The notes under the pieces were generated by a model that saw only the letters and a program-made list of their open reading frames with translations, made no database searches and was not told the DNA's origin. Shown in pieces: positions 1-8,966 of a DNA stretch of 64,000 nucleotides (position 1 is its first letter; every line of letters starts with the position of its first letter). Origin of the DNA: an uncultured Clostridium sp. (GTDB lineage Bacteria; Bacillota; Clostridia; Lachnospirales; Lachnospiraceae); NCBI GenBank assembly GCA_945917985.1, contig CAMEIH010000009.1:1-64000 (forward strand). Direction: 5' to 3'. The position numbers and the translations under genes are program-made.

Positions 1-2
1 AA

Positions 3-224
3 TATGTGAAGAAGTCGCTGTATGAAGAGGGATTGGAAGAAGGTATAAAAGAAGGTATAAAAGAAGGTATAAAAGAAGGGGAGAAGGTCGGCGTACTGAA
101 AACTTTGGCAAAGAGCGTGGAAGCTGTTATGGCAAATCTTCACACAGATATAAGAAATGCATGTGAAATCATCGGGACAACGGTGGAAGAATATGAGAAG
201 GCAAAAAATATAAGCGGCGTATAA
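3..224 (+). CDS. C-terminal end of an Rpn/PD-(D/E)XK-type protein (5' partial)
   Basis: The frame is open to the left edge (codon TAT precedes the first GTG), so this is probably the tail of a longer gene and not a 72-residue protein. It shows a run of EGIKEG repeats encoded by a near-perfect 12-bp tandem repeat at about 39-80, followed by a short amphipathic segment. Charged EG(I/L)KEG tails of this kind are typical of the C-termini of Rpn-family (recombination-promoting nuclease/putative transposase) proteins. The nuclease core lies outside the window, so the assignment is inference from the tail only. A strong stem-loop terminator follows. Confidence 0.45.
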   Translation, partial: YVKKSLYEEGLEEGIKEGIKEGIKEGEKVGVLKTLAKSVEAVMANLHTDIRNACEIIGTTVEEYEKAKNISGV

Positions 225-232
225 GCAAATGT

Positions 233-265
233 AAAGCTCCGGTGAAATTATTATCGGAGCTTTTT
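233..265. terminator. Rho-independent terminator, possibly bidirectional
   Basis: Perfect 9-bp stem AAAGCTCCG (233-241) with CGGAGCTTT (255-263), a 13-nt AT-rich loop, then TT. It lies between the converging Rpn-like tail and the SIMPL lipoprotein gene and could serve both strands. Confidence 0.75.
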
Positions 266-276
266 AGACGTTTTTG

Positions 277-1086
277 TTAGTATACCAGCTGATACTCCAC
301 GACAATCCCGGCTTCCACATCGACTTCGCCCGGCATCATGCCGGCTGTATCTGCAAGAGCCTCTTCCTTAGCGGAAGAAAGAGAGTTAATTTGATTTGAA
401 CGGGCATAATCGGTGTAGCGGGCATCTGAGTATCCGCTGATTTCCCGGATACTGATAACCCGGCCCACTGCGGCGCCGGATGCAGCGGCAAGTACCTGCG
501 CTTTTTCATAGGCGGAAGCGACGGCTTTTTTCAGAGCATCCTGATAGCTTTCGTCATATTTGCTTGCCTGATAGGTAATGGACTGTACGGTGTTAATGCC
601 ACCGGAAACGGACTGCGCCAGAATATCGTCGAGCTCATCGATCGGCAGATCGGATACGGTCAGGGTTGTGATGGCTTCATAGCCTGTTAAGACCGCCGAA
701 CCGCTGTTGTAATTATAGACGGGATTCATGTAATAGTCCGAGGTCTGAATGGAACTCTCAGCAATGCCAAGGCTTTTTAACAGTTCGATTACCTGTCCCA
801 CATCCTCGGAGTTCTGCTGCTGACAGCCGGAAGCCGTATTGTCTTTGGTGCGCACGGAATAAACCACTTCCGCGATATCAGGAACAACTGACACATGCTC
901 CGCGCTGTTTACTGTGATCACGTTATCCGGATTAGCCGTCTGATAAGACGGACTTTGCGCAATTTCTGCTTCCGGTATGGCAGTCCCTGAGGCTTCTGAT
1001 GACTCTGTGGTATTCACCTGCCTGCCACATGCCGTCAATCCCATAATCATAATAAAACTTGTCAAAATAAGCACGATTTTCTTCAT
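277..1086 (-). CDS. SIMPL-domain (DUF541) lipoprotein
   Basis: 269 residues. A signal peptide ends in the lipobox L-T-A-C (residues 17-20), so the protein is expected to be lipid-anchored on the outer face of the membrane. After a Ser/Thr/Glu-rich linker (about 22-55), residues 56-269 have the SIMPL/DUF541 pattern: an initial beta strand VITVNSAEHVSVVPD, an internal SYQDALKKAVASAYEKAQVLA helix, and a C-terminal VEAGIVVEYQL strand. The family is periplasmic or extracellular (Escherichia YggE is a member) and its exact function is unclear. Start supported by AAGGAGG 8 nt upstream. It appears to be transcribed alone. Confidence 0.85.
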   Translation of the reverse strand: MKKIVLILTSFIMIMGLTACGRQVNTTESSEASGTAIPEAEIAQSPSYQTANPDNVITVNSAEHVSVVPDIAEVVYSVRTKDNTASGCQQQNSEDVGQVIELLKSLGIAESSIQTSDYYMNPVYNYNSGSAVLTGYEAITTLTVSDLPIDELDDILAQSVSGGINTVQSITYQASKYDESYQDALKKAVASAYEKAQVLAAASGAAVGRVISIREISGYSDARYTDYARSNQINSLSSAKEEALADTAGMMPGEVDVEAGIVVEYQLVY

Positions 1087-1165
1087 AAATAATCCTCCTT
1101 GTATCTGTTCTTACATAAGATACGAAGAAGGACATACTAATTTATGGAATAAATTTAGTTTAAGT

Positions 1166-1318
1166 GCATCGTTAAAAAATAAATTTGTGGCGATTTAGGG
1201 CGCTGCGGAGATGAGACTCACAAAAACGTGGAAGCCCTTGCTGAACACGTTTTTGATCTCTGAGGCTCATCGGAGCGTACAGCGCACATGAGCCATGAAT
1301 TTATTTTTCAAATGATGC
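1166..1318 (+). repeat. Structured intergenic element, copy A
   Basis: First of three copies of a 106-nt core (here 1189-1294). Nested stems: GGC/GCC at the core ends; GCGCTG (1200-1205) with CAGCGC (1280-1285); ATGAG (1211-1215) with CTCAT (1266-1270); and an apical hairpin AAAAACGTG/CACGTTTTT with a 15-nt loop GAAGCCCTTGCTGAA. Outer arms AAAAATAAATT (about 1175-1185) and AATTTATTTTT (1298-1308) pair, extended by GCATC (1166-1170) and GATGC (1314-1318). It lies between the SIMPL gene and trmL, both on the minus strand. No ORF is evident in it. Family not recognised. Confidence 0.85.
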
Positions 1319-1336
1319 CCAAAATAAATCTATTCC

Positions 1337-1831
1337 TCACTCTTTCCACTGCAACCGATGTAGTTCTCCAAAAAGCTGCATCTTTTCAAAGTTCTGCTGG
1401 CGCAGTGCCTCATAGAGAACTATGGCCACAGAATTTGACAGATTAAGGGAACGAATCTGCGGTTCCATGGGAATACGGATGCAGGTTTCCTCGTAGTCCA
1501 CAAGGATTTCTTCCGGTATGCCGGCGCTTTCCTTGCCGAACATAATATAGTCATCAGGTCCAAAAGAAACATCGCTGTAAACGTGCTTTGCCTTGGTGGT
1601 TGCCATCCAGATCTTTGCACCGGGATGCAGATCTTTGAACTCTTCAAAATTCATATATCTTGTCACATTCAGGTGTTCCCAGTAGTCCATACCGGCACGC
1701 TTGATCTCTTTTTCTGTCAGCCTGAATCCCAAAGGCTCGATCAGATGAAGATCAGTGCCTGTGGCTACGCAGGTTCTTCCGATGTTTCCTGTATTTGCCG
1801 GAATCTCCGGCTGGTGTAATATGATATGCAT
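1337..1831 (-). CDS. trmL: tRNA (cytidine(34)-2'-O)-methyltransferase, SPOUT family
   Basis: About 164 residues from the ATG at 1831. An upstream in-frame start would add nine residues, but AGGAGG lies six bases before this ATG, and the gene follows the kinase stop closely. The protein opens with MHIILHQPEIPANTGNIGRT, the hallmark N-terminus of TrmL/YibK, and carries the SPOUT knot motifs FGKESAGIPEE (about 100-110) and IPMEPQIRSLNLSNSVAIVLYE (about 120-141) that bind S-adenosylmethionine. Family role: 2'-O-methylation of the wobble base of tRNA-Leu isoacceptors. Last gene of the leftward block after the two-component pair. Confidence 0.92.
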   Translation of the reverse strand: MHIILHQPEIPANTGNIGRTCVATGTDLHLIEPLGFRLTEKEIKRAGMDYWEHLNVTRYMNFEEFKDLHPGAKIWMATTKAKHVYSDVSFGPDDYIMFGKESAGIPEEILVDYEETCIRIPMEPQIRSLNLSNSVAIVLYEALRQQNFEKMQLFGELHRLQWKE

Positions 1832-1832
1832 G

Positions 1833-3257
1833 CTAGTCCTCCTCATCGCTGTCCGCAACAGGCAGTGAAAAAATGAATTCCGAACCTACACCCTCGGTGC
1901 TGATCACATTGATATGCTCTCCGTGGGCGTTGATGATCTCCTTTGTGATGGAAAGACCAAGGCCGGTGCCCTTTTTGTCTTTTCCACGGGACAGATCCGA
2001 TTTGTAAAAGCGATCCCAGATCAGCTTCAGGTCATCCTTGGGAATACCGATGCCGCTGTCCTTTACGGAGATAAAGACTTTGTTGTGCTTTTCTGTAGTC
2101 TCTATTTTAATAATAGAGTTCTGATGGCTGAATTTGATGGCATTGTCGAGAAGGTTATAAAGAACCTGCTGTATCTTATCCACATCGGCAGTGACATACA
2201 GCTCATCTCCTGTAAGAATCAGTTCGATGGCGATGGTTTTCTTTTTACAGGTACCTTCAAAGGTGGCAGCGGTATTTCGGATCACGCTGTTGATGTCAAA
2301 GGTGGTTTTCTGAAGCATCATGCCCTTTGTATTCAGATTGTTTAAGGTCAAAAGGCTGTCGGTCAGTTTTTTCAGACGCTCTGTTTCATTGAGTACGATA
2401 TTTAAATATTTCTCATGCAGTTCCGGTGGAATGGTCCCATCCAGCATGGCTTCCAGATAACCCTTGATGGAAGTTAAGGGAGACCGGAAATCGTGGGAAA
2501 CATTGGCAACAAATTTTTTCTGTGTATCCTCCGCTCTGGCAATTTCGCTTGCCATGTAGTTCAGGGAAGCAGCGAGATAGCCGATCTCATCTTCACTTTC
2601 CACCTGAAATTCATAGTGCATGTTTCCGGCAGCATACTGCTCGGTGGCCTCCGTGATTTTACGTAAGGGAAGATAAACCATTTCCGTGAAGAAAATCAAA
2701 ATGATCAGGGAAAGCAGGAACAAAATCACCAACATCAGATAAGAGATATTCAGGAGGCTGTTGCAGGATGCTGTGATGTTCTGCATGGGATAGTGAATGA
2801 CAACATATCCCCTTACCTTGTAATTGGAAGTGATGGGAGCAAAGACGCTGAGCTGCTCTTCTGTAAAGCTGTCAAAAAACGTACCGATGGTATAATAACT
2901 TTCGCCTATGGCAGTAGGATCAAAGCCGGTAATGACGGTTTCATTTTCCACATCAATGGGGGACTTGGAATCCAGTACCATACGTCCTGACGGATTGATG
3001 ATCCATAATCTGGCAGAAAGATAGGTATCAAGCGCATCCAGCTGTTTTTTTACCGTATCAAGGGATGTCTCGTTATTGTAAAGGTCGGAAGCATAAGTAT
3101 TGGCGATCAGGGTGGCTTCCTTATACAGTGCATCAGCCTTTTCTCTTTTCAGATGCTCAAAGGTCATGTTGTTTACAAAAGTGGCAACAACAACAAAGCC
3201 GAAAAAGCCGAAAATAAAATAGGCCAGCAGAAATTTCAAATAAAGGGTTTTTCTCAT
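1833..3257 (-). CDS. HAMP sensor histidine kinase
   Basis: 474 residues. TM1 is at about 8-28, an extracytoplasmic sensor at about 29-165, TM2 at about 171-192 and HAMP at about 193-245. HisKA follows with the phospho-acceptor in ANVSHDFRSPLTS (His255). The HATPase_c domain shows N box (LLDNAIKFS), G1 (DSGIGIPKDD) and G2 (GTGLGLSI). The layout is that of the PhoR/WalK/BaeS class. The start codon touches the stop of the response-regulator gene at 3257, so the two are translationally coupled. The signal sensed cannot be read from sequence. Confidence 0.93.
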   Translation of the reverse strand: MRKTLYLKFLLAYFIFGFFGFVVVATFVNNMTFEHLKREKADALYKEATLIANTYASDLYNNETSLDTVKKQLDALDTYLSARLWIINPSGRMVLDSKSPIDVENETVITGFDPTAIGESYYTIGTFFDSFTEEQLSVFAPITSNYKVRGYVVIHYPMQNITASCNSLLNISYLMLVILFLLSLIILIFFTEMVYLPLRKITEATEQYAAGNMHYEFQVESEDEIGYLAASLNYMASEIARAEDTQKKFVANVSHDFRSPLTSIKGYLEAMLDGTIPPELHEKYLNIVLNETERLKKLTDSLLTLNNLNTKGMMLQKTTFDINSVIRNTAATFEGTCKKKTIAIELILTGDELYVTADVDKIQQVLYNLLDNAIKFSHQNSIIKIETTEKHNKVFISVKDSGIGIPKDDLKLIWDRFYKSDLSRGKDKKGTGLGLSITKEIINAHGEHINVISTEGVGSEFIFSLPVADSDEED

Positions 3258-3955
3258 TACCTTACCTCAAATTTATAGCCGATTCCCCAGATGGTGGCAA
3301 TGCGCCAATGGGTATGATCGTTAATCTTTTCACGCAGACGTTTGATATGTACATCTACGGTTCTGGTGTCACCGATGTATTCGTAGCCCCAGATCTGGTC
3401 AAGGAGCTGTTCTCTCGTAAAAACATGGTTTGGCGACGAGGCGAGGAAATAGAGAAGCTCCAGTTCCTTTGGCGGCATATCCACGGATTTTCCCATATAA
3501 ATAACAGAATAATTGGTCTGATTGATGATAAGATCCGGATATTCCACACATTTCACATCGGGTTCTGTTGCAACAGCAGGAGTCGGTTTATATCTGCGAA
3601 GAACAGCCTTTACTCTTGCCACAAGCTCCTTGGAATCAAAGGGTTTTTCCATGTAGTCGTCGGCACCCAGTTCAAGACCGAGAACTTTATCAAAAATTTC
3701 CCCTTTGGCGGAAAGCATAATAATGGGAATGGAAGATTTGGCACGGATCTCCCGGCATACCTGGTAGCCGTCGATACCGGGGAGCATCAGATCCAGCAAA
3801 ATTAAGTTGGGAGCAAAAGAGTCCGCCAGTAAAAGAGCGGTTTCTCCGTCTCCTGCGATCATGGTGTCAAAACATTCCTTGGTAAGATAAAGCGATATCA
3901 GTTCCGCAATATTGCTGTCATCATCGACAATCAGAATTTTTTGCTTATTTGCCAT
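3257..3955 (-). CDS. OmpR/PhoB-family response regulator
   Basis: 232 residues from the ATG at 3955; a TTG three codons earlier is in frame, but AAAGGA is better spaced from the ATG. The receiver domain (about 6-120) has the acidic pocket VDDD at 10-13, phospho-acceptor Asp55 in ILLDLMLPG, and the conserved K in MEKPFD. The C-terminal winged helix (about 140-230) ends in TRTVDVHIKRLREKI and the WGIGYKF wing. Cognate partner of the adjacent kinase. It lies directly downstream of mutS2 on the same strand with 16 bases between, so the two may be cotranscribed. Confidence 0.95.
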   Translation of the reverse strand: MANKQKILIVDDDSNIAELISLYLTKECFDTMIAGDGETALLLADSFAPNLILLDLMLPGIDGYQVCREIRAKSSIPIIMLSAKGEIFDKVLGLELGADDYMEKPFDSKELVARVKAVLRRYKPTPAVATEPDVKCVEYPDLIINQTNYSVIYMGKSVDMPPKELELLYFLASSPNHVFTREQLLDQIWGYEYIGDTRTVDVHIKRLREKINDHTHWRIATIWGIGYKFEVR

Positions 3956-3971
3956 AATAATCAATTCCTTT

Positions 3972-6353
3972 CTATTCCTTAAAAGTCACAATTGTGACAC
4001 CTGCGTCACCTTCTCCGTATTCTCCGAGACGGAAGCTTTTCACATACTTGATCCGCTTCAGGTGACTTTGAACAGCGCTCCTTAAGGCACCGGTTCCTTT
4101 GCCGTGAACAACCCGTACAGTGGAGAGATGTGCAAGATAAGCGTCGTCCAGATATTTATCCAGTTCGGCAAGTGCCTCATCCACCGTTTTTCCCAGGAGA
4201 TTGATTTCCGGTGATACATTTAAGGATTTGGACATTTTGATCTTTCCTGTCTGGGATTGTCGGAAGGAAGGAACATTGACCGGGGCATCTTCCTTCACAA
4301 GCGCAAGGTCACTGATGTTGACCTGGGAGCGGATGATACCACACTGTACAAACAGATTTCCCTTATGATCGGGAAGGGTACTCACAATTCCCTTAAGACC
4401 CATGGAAAGGATCTGCACGCTGTCTCCTTTTTTGATCTGTTCCGGTGTCAGCTTTTTTGCTTTCTTTTGCTCTTTGTTCTTTATGGCCAGTTTATCATTC
4501 TTTTCACTGATTTTGCCACGGACTTTTTCACGGGACTTTTCAAGATCCTTTAAGGAAGCGCCGGGACCGGCTTTTTGGAAAACGCGGATGGTCTCATCGG
4601 CCACATCTTTTGCCTCCTGAAGAATATCCCTTGCCTGTTCGTTGGCATCCCTGAGGATCTTTTCTTTGGCGATGTCGATTTTTTCGTTTTTCTCCTTTAA
4701 CCGGTTTTTCAGATTTTTGATCTCTTCCTTGTAGGAAGCGATTTCAAGACGCTCTTTTTCGATGGTAATACGGCTCTCTTCCAGGTCGGATAGAAGATCC
4801 TCAAAGCTCTTGTCATCCTTACCGAGCTGACTGTCGGCGGCATTTATAATATCGTCCGGAAGGCCCAGCTTTTTGGAAATGGCAAAGGCATTGCTCTTTC
4901 CCGGAATACCGATCAGAAGACGATAGGTGGGAGAAAGGGTCTCCACGTTGAATTCGCAGCAGGCATTCTCCACAAACTCAGTGGTGAGGGCATACACCTT
5001 AAGTTCACTGTAGTGAGTAGTCGCCATGGTGCGGATGCCTCTGCCGTGCAGGTGATCAAGAATGGCAATGGCAAGTGCGGCACCCTCGGTAGGGTCGGTT
5101 CCTGCACAAAGCTCATCAAAAAGACACAGGGAATTTTCATCCGAGTGCTTCAAAATTTCGACAATTCGCGTCATATGAGAAGAAAAGGTACTTAAGCTCT
5201 GCTCAATGCTCTGCTCATCTCCGATATCCGCAAAGACTTCCGTAAACAGGGAAAGCTCAGAGCGGTCAAGAGCCGGAATATGAAGGCCTGCCTGACCCAT
5301 CAGGGTAAAAAGCCCTACCGTCTTTAAAGATACGGTCTTACCGCCGGTATTGGGACCGGTAACGATCAGCTGGTCAAACTCTTTGCCCAGCTGCACATCG
5401 ATAGGGACAGCTTTCCCGGCCGGCAGAAGGGGATGACGTCCCTTGCGGATGTTGATATAGTGCTCCTGATTAAAAAGCGGTCTTGTGGCATTTTGAGAGA
5501 GAGCAAGGGAAGCTTTTGCAAAGGTGAAATCGAGAAAAGTCATGATTTTCTGGTTTTCCGCAATCTCCACAGTGTGCTCTGCCACCAATCCGCTTAGGGA
5601 GGCAAGGATCACTTCAATTTCTTCTTTTTCCTGAATAGACAGTTCTTTCAGGTGATTGTTCAGTTCCACAACGGCGGCAGGTTCGATAAAGAAGGTGGAG
5701 CCGGTGGATGACTGGTCATGGACCATGCCGGGAACCTGATTTTTATATTCGGATTTTACGGGGATACAATAACGGTTGTCACGCATAGTGATGACGGCAT
5801 CCTGAAGATAATTCCGGCAGGAACCGTTTACCATGGAAGTGAGCTGGCTGTGAATCTTCTCACCGGTAAGGGCAATGCTGCGTCTGATGTGCTTTAAAGT
5901 GGGGCTGGCATCATCGGCAATTTCCTCTTCGGATAGGATACAGCGCCTGATCTCTCCTGACAGAAGAGTCAGAGGCTCCAGCCTCTCAAAATAATCGGTG
6001 AGAGATGTCTCTTTTTCATCATCCTGCTGACTTCTTCCATAAGCCTTGATACGGTTTACATTGTCAAGAAGACCTGCAATCTTAAGAAGCTCCGCAGCAG
6101 ACAATGTGCTGCCGATTTCCAGGGAGCGAAGGGCCATGGAAACATCCTTATTTCCCCCAAAAGAAGTGGATCCTTTCTGGAACAGCATGGTAAGAGCGTC
6201 AGATGTCTCTGCCTGGGCAAGCTCAATGGCTTTAAGGTCAGTCATTGGCGAGAGATTCATGCAGAGCTCTCTGCCGGGAGCAGAGGTTGCCTTTTCCGTT
6301 AAAAGTTCAATAATTTTGGTATATTCCAAAGTGCTTAATACTTTATTATTCAT
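3972..6353 (-). CDS. mutS2: MutS2 family DNA/ribosome-associated ATPase
   Basis: 793 residues, normal length. The clamp/core part precedes a Walker A GPNTGGKT (333-340), Walker B LCLFDELCAGTDPTEG, and an ABC-type H-switch ATTHYSELK. A long charged coiled coil follows (about 515-640), then a KOW-like segment and a C-terminal Smr endonuclease-type domain (about 715-793) with the HGKGTG motif. MutS2 is not a mismatch-repair protein. It has been described as an anti-recombination factor and, in Bacillus, as a collided-ribosome splitting factor. Start ATG preceded by a plausible promoter (TTGAAA, 16 nt, TATACT). Confidence 0.95.
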   Translation of the reverse strand: MNNKVLSTLEYTKIIELLTEKATSAPGRELCMNLSPMTDLKAIELAQAETSDALTMLFQKGSTSFGGNKDVSMALRSLEIGSTLSAAELLKIAGLLDNVNRIKAYGRSQQDDEKETSLTDYFERLEPLTLLSGEIRRCILSEEEIADDASPTLKHIRRSIALTGEKIHSQLTSMVNGSCRNYLQDAVITMRDNRYCIPVKSEYKNQVPGMVHDQSSTGSTFFIEPAAVVELNNHLKELSIQEKEEIEVILASLSGLVAEHTVEIAENQKIMTFLDFTFAKASLALSQNATRPLFNQEHYINIRKGRHPLLPAGKAVPIDVQLGKEFDQLIVTGPNTGGKTVSLKTVGLFTLMGQAGLHIPALDRSELSLFTEVFADIGDEQSIEQSLSTFSSHMTRIVEILKHSDENSLCLFDELCAGTDPTEGAALAIAILDHLHGRGIRTMATTHYSELKVYALTTEFVENACCEFNVETLSPTYRLLIGIPGKSNAFAISKKLGLPDDIINAADSQLGKDDKSFEDLLSDLEESRITIEKERLEIASYKEEIKNLKNRLKEKNEKIDIAKEKILRDANEQARDILQEAKDVADETIRVFQKAGPGASLKDLEKSREKVRGKISEKNDKLAIKNKEQKKAKKLTPEQIKKGDSVQILSMGLKGIVSTLPDHKGNLFVQCGIIRSQVNISDLALVKEDAPVNVPSFRQSQTGKIKMSKSLNVSPEINLLGKTVDEALAELDKYLDDAYLAHLSTVRVVHGKGTGALRSAVQSHLKRIKYVKSFRLGEYGEGDAGVTIVTFKE

Positions 6354-6406
6354 ATTGAGATTCCGATACTTTCTGTGTAAATTTGTTTTGAAATAAAGTC
6401 AATTTC

Positions 6407-6434
6407 AGTATAACATTTTCCTATACATTTTCAA
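6407..6434 (-). promoter_or_regulatory. Candidate sigma-A promoter for mutS2
   Basis: On the minus strand TTGAAA (6434-6429), 16-nt spacer, TATACT (6412-6407), about 55 bases upstream of the mutS2 start. Confidence 0.5.
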
Positions 6435-6547
6435 TAAAAAATATCCATATGCCGGATTTGATACTTGTACCGCTATGGCATTTCAAGTATACTGATTGAA
6501 GGAATAAAATAAGATCAGGAAATCTTTTTTGTGGAAAGGACAGTATT

Positions 6548-7951
6548 GTGACAGCTTTTTTGGAAAAACATAGAAAATTTATTTTTTATCTCATCCTTTG
6601 CGTCTCTTTTGTCATGATTTATGCATACAATCTGTTGACGCCTTATCTTTCGGATGATTACGCGTATCTGATTGAGGTGAGAAAGGCCGCATCACTTTGG
6701 GATCTTGTAAAACAGCAGTATGGAGAATATCTTTCAAACAGCGGACGTGTGATCGGACAGTTCAATGTGAGACTGTCACTTTATGGCAGCAAGCAGATTT
6801 TTAATGTGGTCAACAGCGGAATGTTTTTGGCTCTTTTGCTGCTCATTTATCAAAATGTGCGCCGGAAAAAGAAACACGATATTTTTGTACTTTTGCTGAC
6901 GCTTACCTTCCTTTGGAAATTTACAGTGGATTTTGGACAGACCATGCTGTGGATCTGCGGATCATGCAACTATTTGTGGGGCAGTGTTATTATTCTGGCA
7001 TTTTTTACTTTGTACAGGCATTTTCTGGAACGGGAAAAACCGGCCACACATCAGGGGATTTTGGCCATTTTCCTTTTTGTTTTTGGGATAGCGGCAGGCT
7101 GGTGCAATGAAAACACATCGGGCGGCGGTCTTTTGCTGGTGCTCATGTACAGTCTGAATTTCTGGTGGGCAAAGAGAAAGGAAAACCGGAAGGGAATTTA
7201 TCCTTTTATGATAGCGGGAGTGGCAGGAATGTGTCTCGGAATCCTGGGTATGATAGCGGCGCCCGGTGTCAGAAAAAGAAGTGCCACCATGGCGGAGGAT
7301 CAATATACCGGTCTTGTGGGTCTTTTATCAAGGACATATAAGACTACAGTCAGCATCAGGGAACTGTTTTTTGCACTGCTTGTGATCATGATGATTCTGT
7401 TTGTTTTTCTTGCAGTACAGAAAAAACTGAAGACATGGACAGAAATACGGACCAATGACAGCGTCTTATTCTTTGTGGCATTTGTGGCAACCGCTTATGT
7501 GCTGGCACTTATTCCAACACCGCAGAACAGAGCTTTCTTTGGAGCAGGTGTATTTCTTATGACAGCCTGTATTCAGGGAATTGTGGATATCAGGCAGGAC
7601 GAGACGGTGATCAGCGCCATCAAATACAGTCTGGTTGGTATTCTTTGCTTATGGCTCTTCTTCACGTATGTGGAGAATCTGGTAAATCTCGCGAGAATTT
7701 ACCGGGAGGAAAACGAGAGAATCGAACTGATCAAGGCGGATAAAGCGGATCCTGAGGGAGACGGCATTGTTGTGATTCCGCAGTACAGGGAGGCATTTCG
7801 GACACCTTTCAGCGTTGCCCATGATTCTGATCTGACGGAAGATAAGAATTACTGGATCAACCATTTTTATGAAATTTATTATGATGTGGGAAATATTACA
7901 GCAATTCCCAGGGATGAATGGGATGAGTTTTATGGCGATAAGGAGCAATGA
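6548..7951 (+). CDS. Polytopic membrane protein, DUF6056-like (GT-C type)
   Basis: 467 residues with about nine to eleven hydrophobic segments. Residues 10-30 form TM1, followed by the external loop motif LTPYLSDDYAYLIEV. A short acidic loop after TM1 is where GT-C glycosyltransferases place catalytic Asp residues, and the pattern matches the DUF6056 family. This suggests a role in transferring sugar to a lipid-linked or surface polymer, but the activity is unproven. Start is GTG, preceded by GGAAAGGA. The radical SAM gene starts seven bases after the stop, so they are likely cotranscribed. Confidence 0.7.
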   Translation: MTAFLEKHRKFIFYLILCVSFVMIYAYNLLTPYLSDDYAYLIEVRKAASLWDLVKQQYGEYLSNSGRVIGQFNVRLSLYGSKQIFNVVNSGMFLALLLLIYQNVRRKKKHDIFVLLLTLTFLWKFTVDFGQTMLWICGSCNYLWGSVIILAFFTLYRHFLEREKPATHQGILAIFLFVFGIAAGWCNENTSGGGLLLVLMYSLNFWWAKRKENRKGIYPFMIAGVAGMCLGILGMIAAPGVRKRSATMAEDQYTGLVGLLSRTYKTTVSIRELFFALLVIMMILFVFLAVQKKLKTWTEIRTNDSVLFFVAFVATAYVLALIPTPQNRAFFGAGVFLMTACIQGIVDIRQDETVISAIKYSLVGILCLWLFFTYVENLVNLARIYREENERIELIKADKADPEGDGIVVIPQYREAFRTPFSVAHDSDLTEDKNYWINHFYEIYYDVGNITAIPRDEWDEFYGDKEQ

Positions 7952-7958
7952 ATGACAG

Positions 7959-8876
7959 ATGGAATGGCAGAATTTTTCGGACAGTCCCTGTAATCTTTGC
8001 CCCAGAAATTGCCGGGCAGACAGAAAAAAAGGGGAAAAGGGATATTGCTTTTCCGGCGAAAAGCCGGTGGTGGCAAGAGCAGCCCTTCATATGTGGGAGG
8101 AACCCTGTATTTCGGGGGAAAGAGGTTCGGGGGCCGTATTTTTTTCCGGGTGCAGTCTGCGGTGCGCATATTGTCAGAATTTTGAAATTGCAGCTTCCCG
8201 GCGCGGAAAAGAAATTACTGTGGAGCATCTTGCGGATATTTTTCTGAACCTTCAGAAACAGGGTGCGGCAAATATCAATCTTGTGACGCCGGATCATTAT
8301 GTGATCCCAGTGATACAGGCAGTTTTACAGGCCAGGGAAAAAGGCCTTAAGCTGCCTGCTGTTTATAATTGCAGCGGCTACGAGAAGAGCGAGGTCATCG
8401 AGGCCCTGAAAGGAATTGTGGATATTTTTCTCACCGACTTTAAATATATGGAAGAAGAAACGGCGGAAAAGTATTCCCGTGCACCGGATTACCCGCAGGT
8501 TGCGAAGAGAGCGCTGGATGCCATGATAAAAACGGCAGGAAAGCCTGTATTTGATGAGGCGGGAATGATGCAAAAGGGTGTGATTGTAAGGCATCTTCTT
8601 CTGCCGGGACATAAAAGAAATGCCAGGGCTGTCATAAAATACGTATATGATACTTACGGAGACGATGTCTACTTGAGTCTGATGAATCAGTACACTCCCT
8701 TCGAGCGGCTGAAGGGGAAAAAGGAGTACGAAAAGCTTTGCCGAAAGGTGACAAAGCGTGAGTATGAATCGATAGTGGAATATGCGCTGCTTTTAGGGGT
8801 AAAAAATGCATTTATACAGGAGGGAGAAACGGCAAAAGAAAGCTTTATTCCGGCATTTGATGGGGAAGGGGTATAA
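7959..8876 (+). CDS. Radical SAM protein, PflA-like activating-enzyme family
   Basis: 305 residues. The radical SAM cluster motif is Cys65-X3-Cys69-X2-Cys72 (SGCSLRCAYC). An N-terminal CNLCPRNC motif (Cys11, 14, 18) plus Cys30 resembles an additional Fe-S or zinc site. The following NINLVTPDHYVIPV segment and the VYNCSGYE and DIFLTDFKY strands are typical of the group often annotated as putative pyruvate formate-lyase activating enzyme. No glycyl-radical enzyme is adjacent, so the target is unknown. Start ATG follows the previous stop by seven bases. Confidence 0.82.
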   Translation: MEWQNFSDSPCNLCPRNCRADRKKGEKGYCFSGEKPVVARAALHMWEEPCISGERGSGAVFFSGCSLRCAYCQNFEIAASRRGKEITVEHLADIFLNLQKQGAANINLVTPDHYVIPVIQAVLQAREKGLKLPAVYNCSGYEKSEVIEALKGIVDIFLTDFKYMEEETAEKYSRAPDYPQVAKRALDAMIKTAGKPVFDEAGMMQKGVIVRHLLLPGHKRNARAVIKYVYDTYGDDVYLSLMNQYTPFERLKGKKEYEKLCRKVTKREYESIVEYALLLGVKNAFIQEGETAKESFIPAFDGEGV

Positions 8877-8966
8877 AAATGCGGAAAAGAGATAGAAATA
8901 TGACGGTATTTATGATAGAATTAGTATAGTTATAAACGATAAAAGGTGTATTGGCGGAGGTAAGGC

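Noticed and set aside
39-80. Possible short CRISPR-like or minisatellite repeat
   Set aside because: The units are 12 bp, contiguous without spacers and in frame with the protein, so it is a coding tandem repeat.
1166-1318. Copy A of the repeat as a simple terminator
   Set aside because: The core structure is shared with two distant loci and is far longer than a terminator, with several nested stems and no T-run after the main stem.
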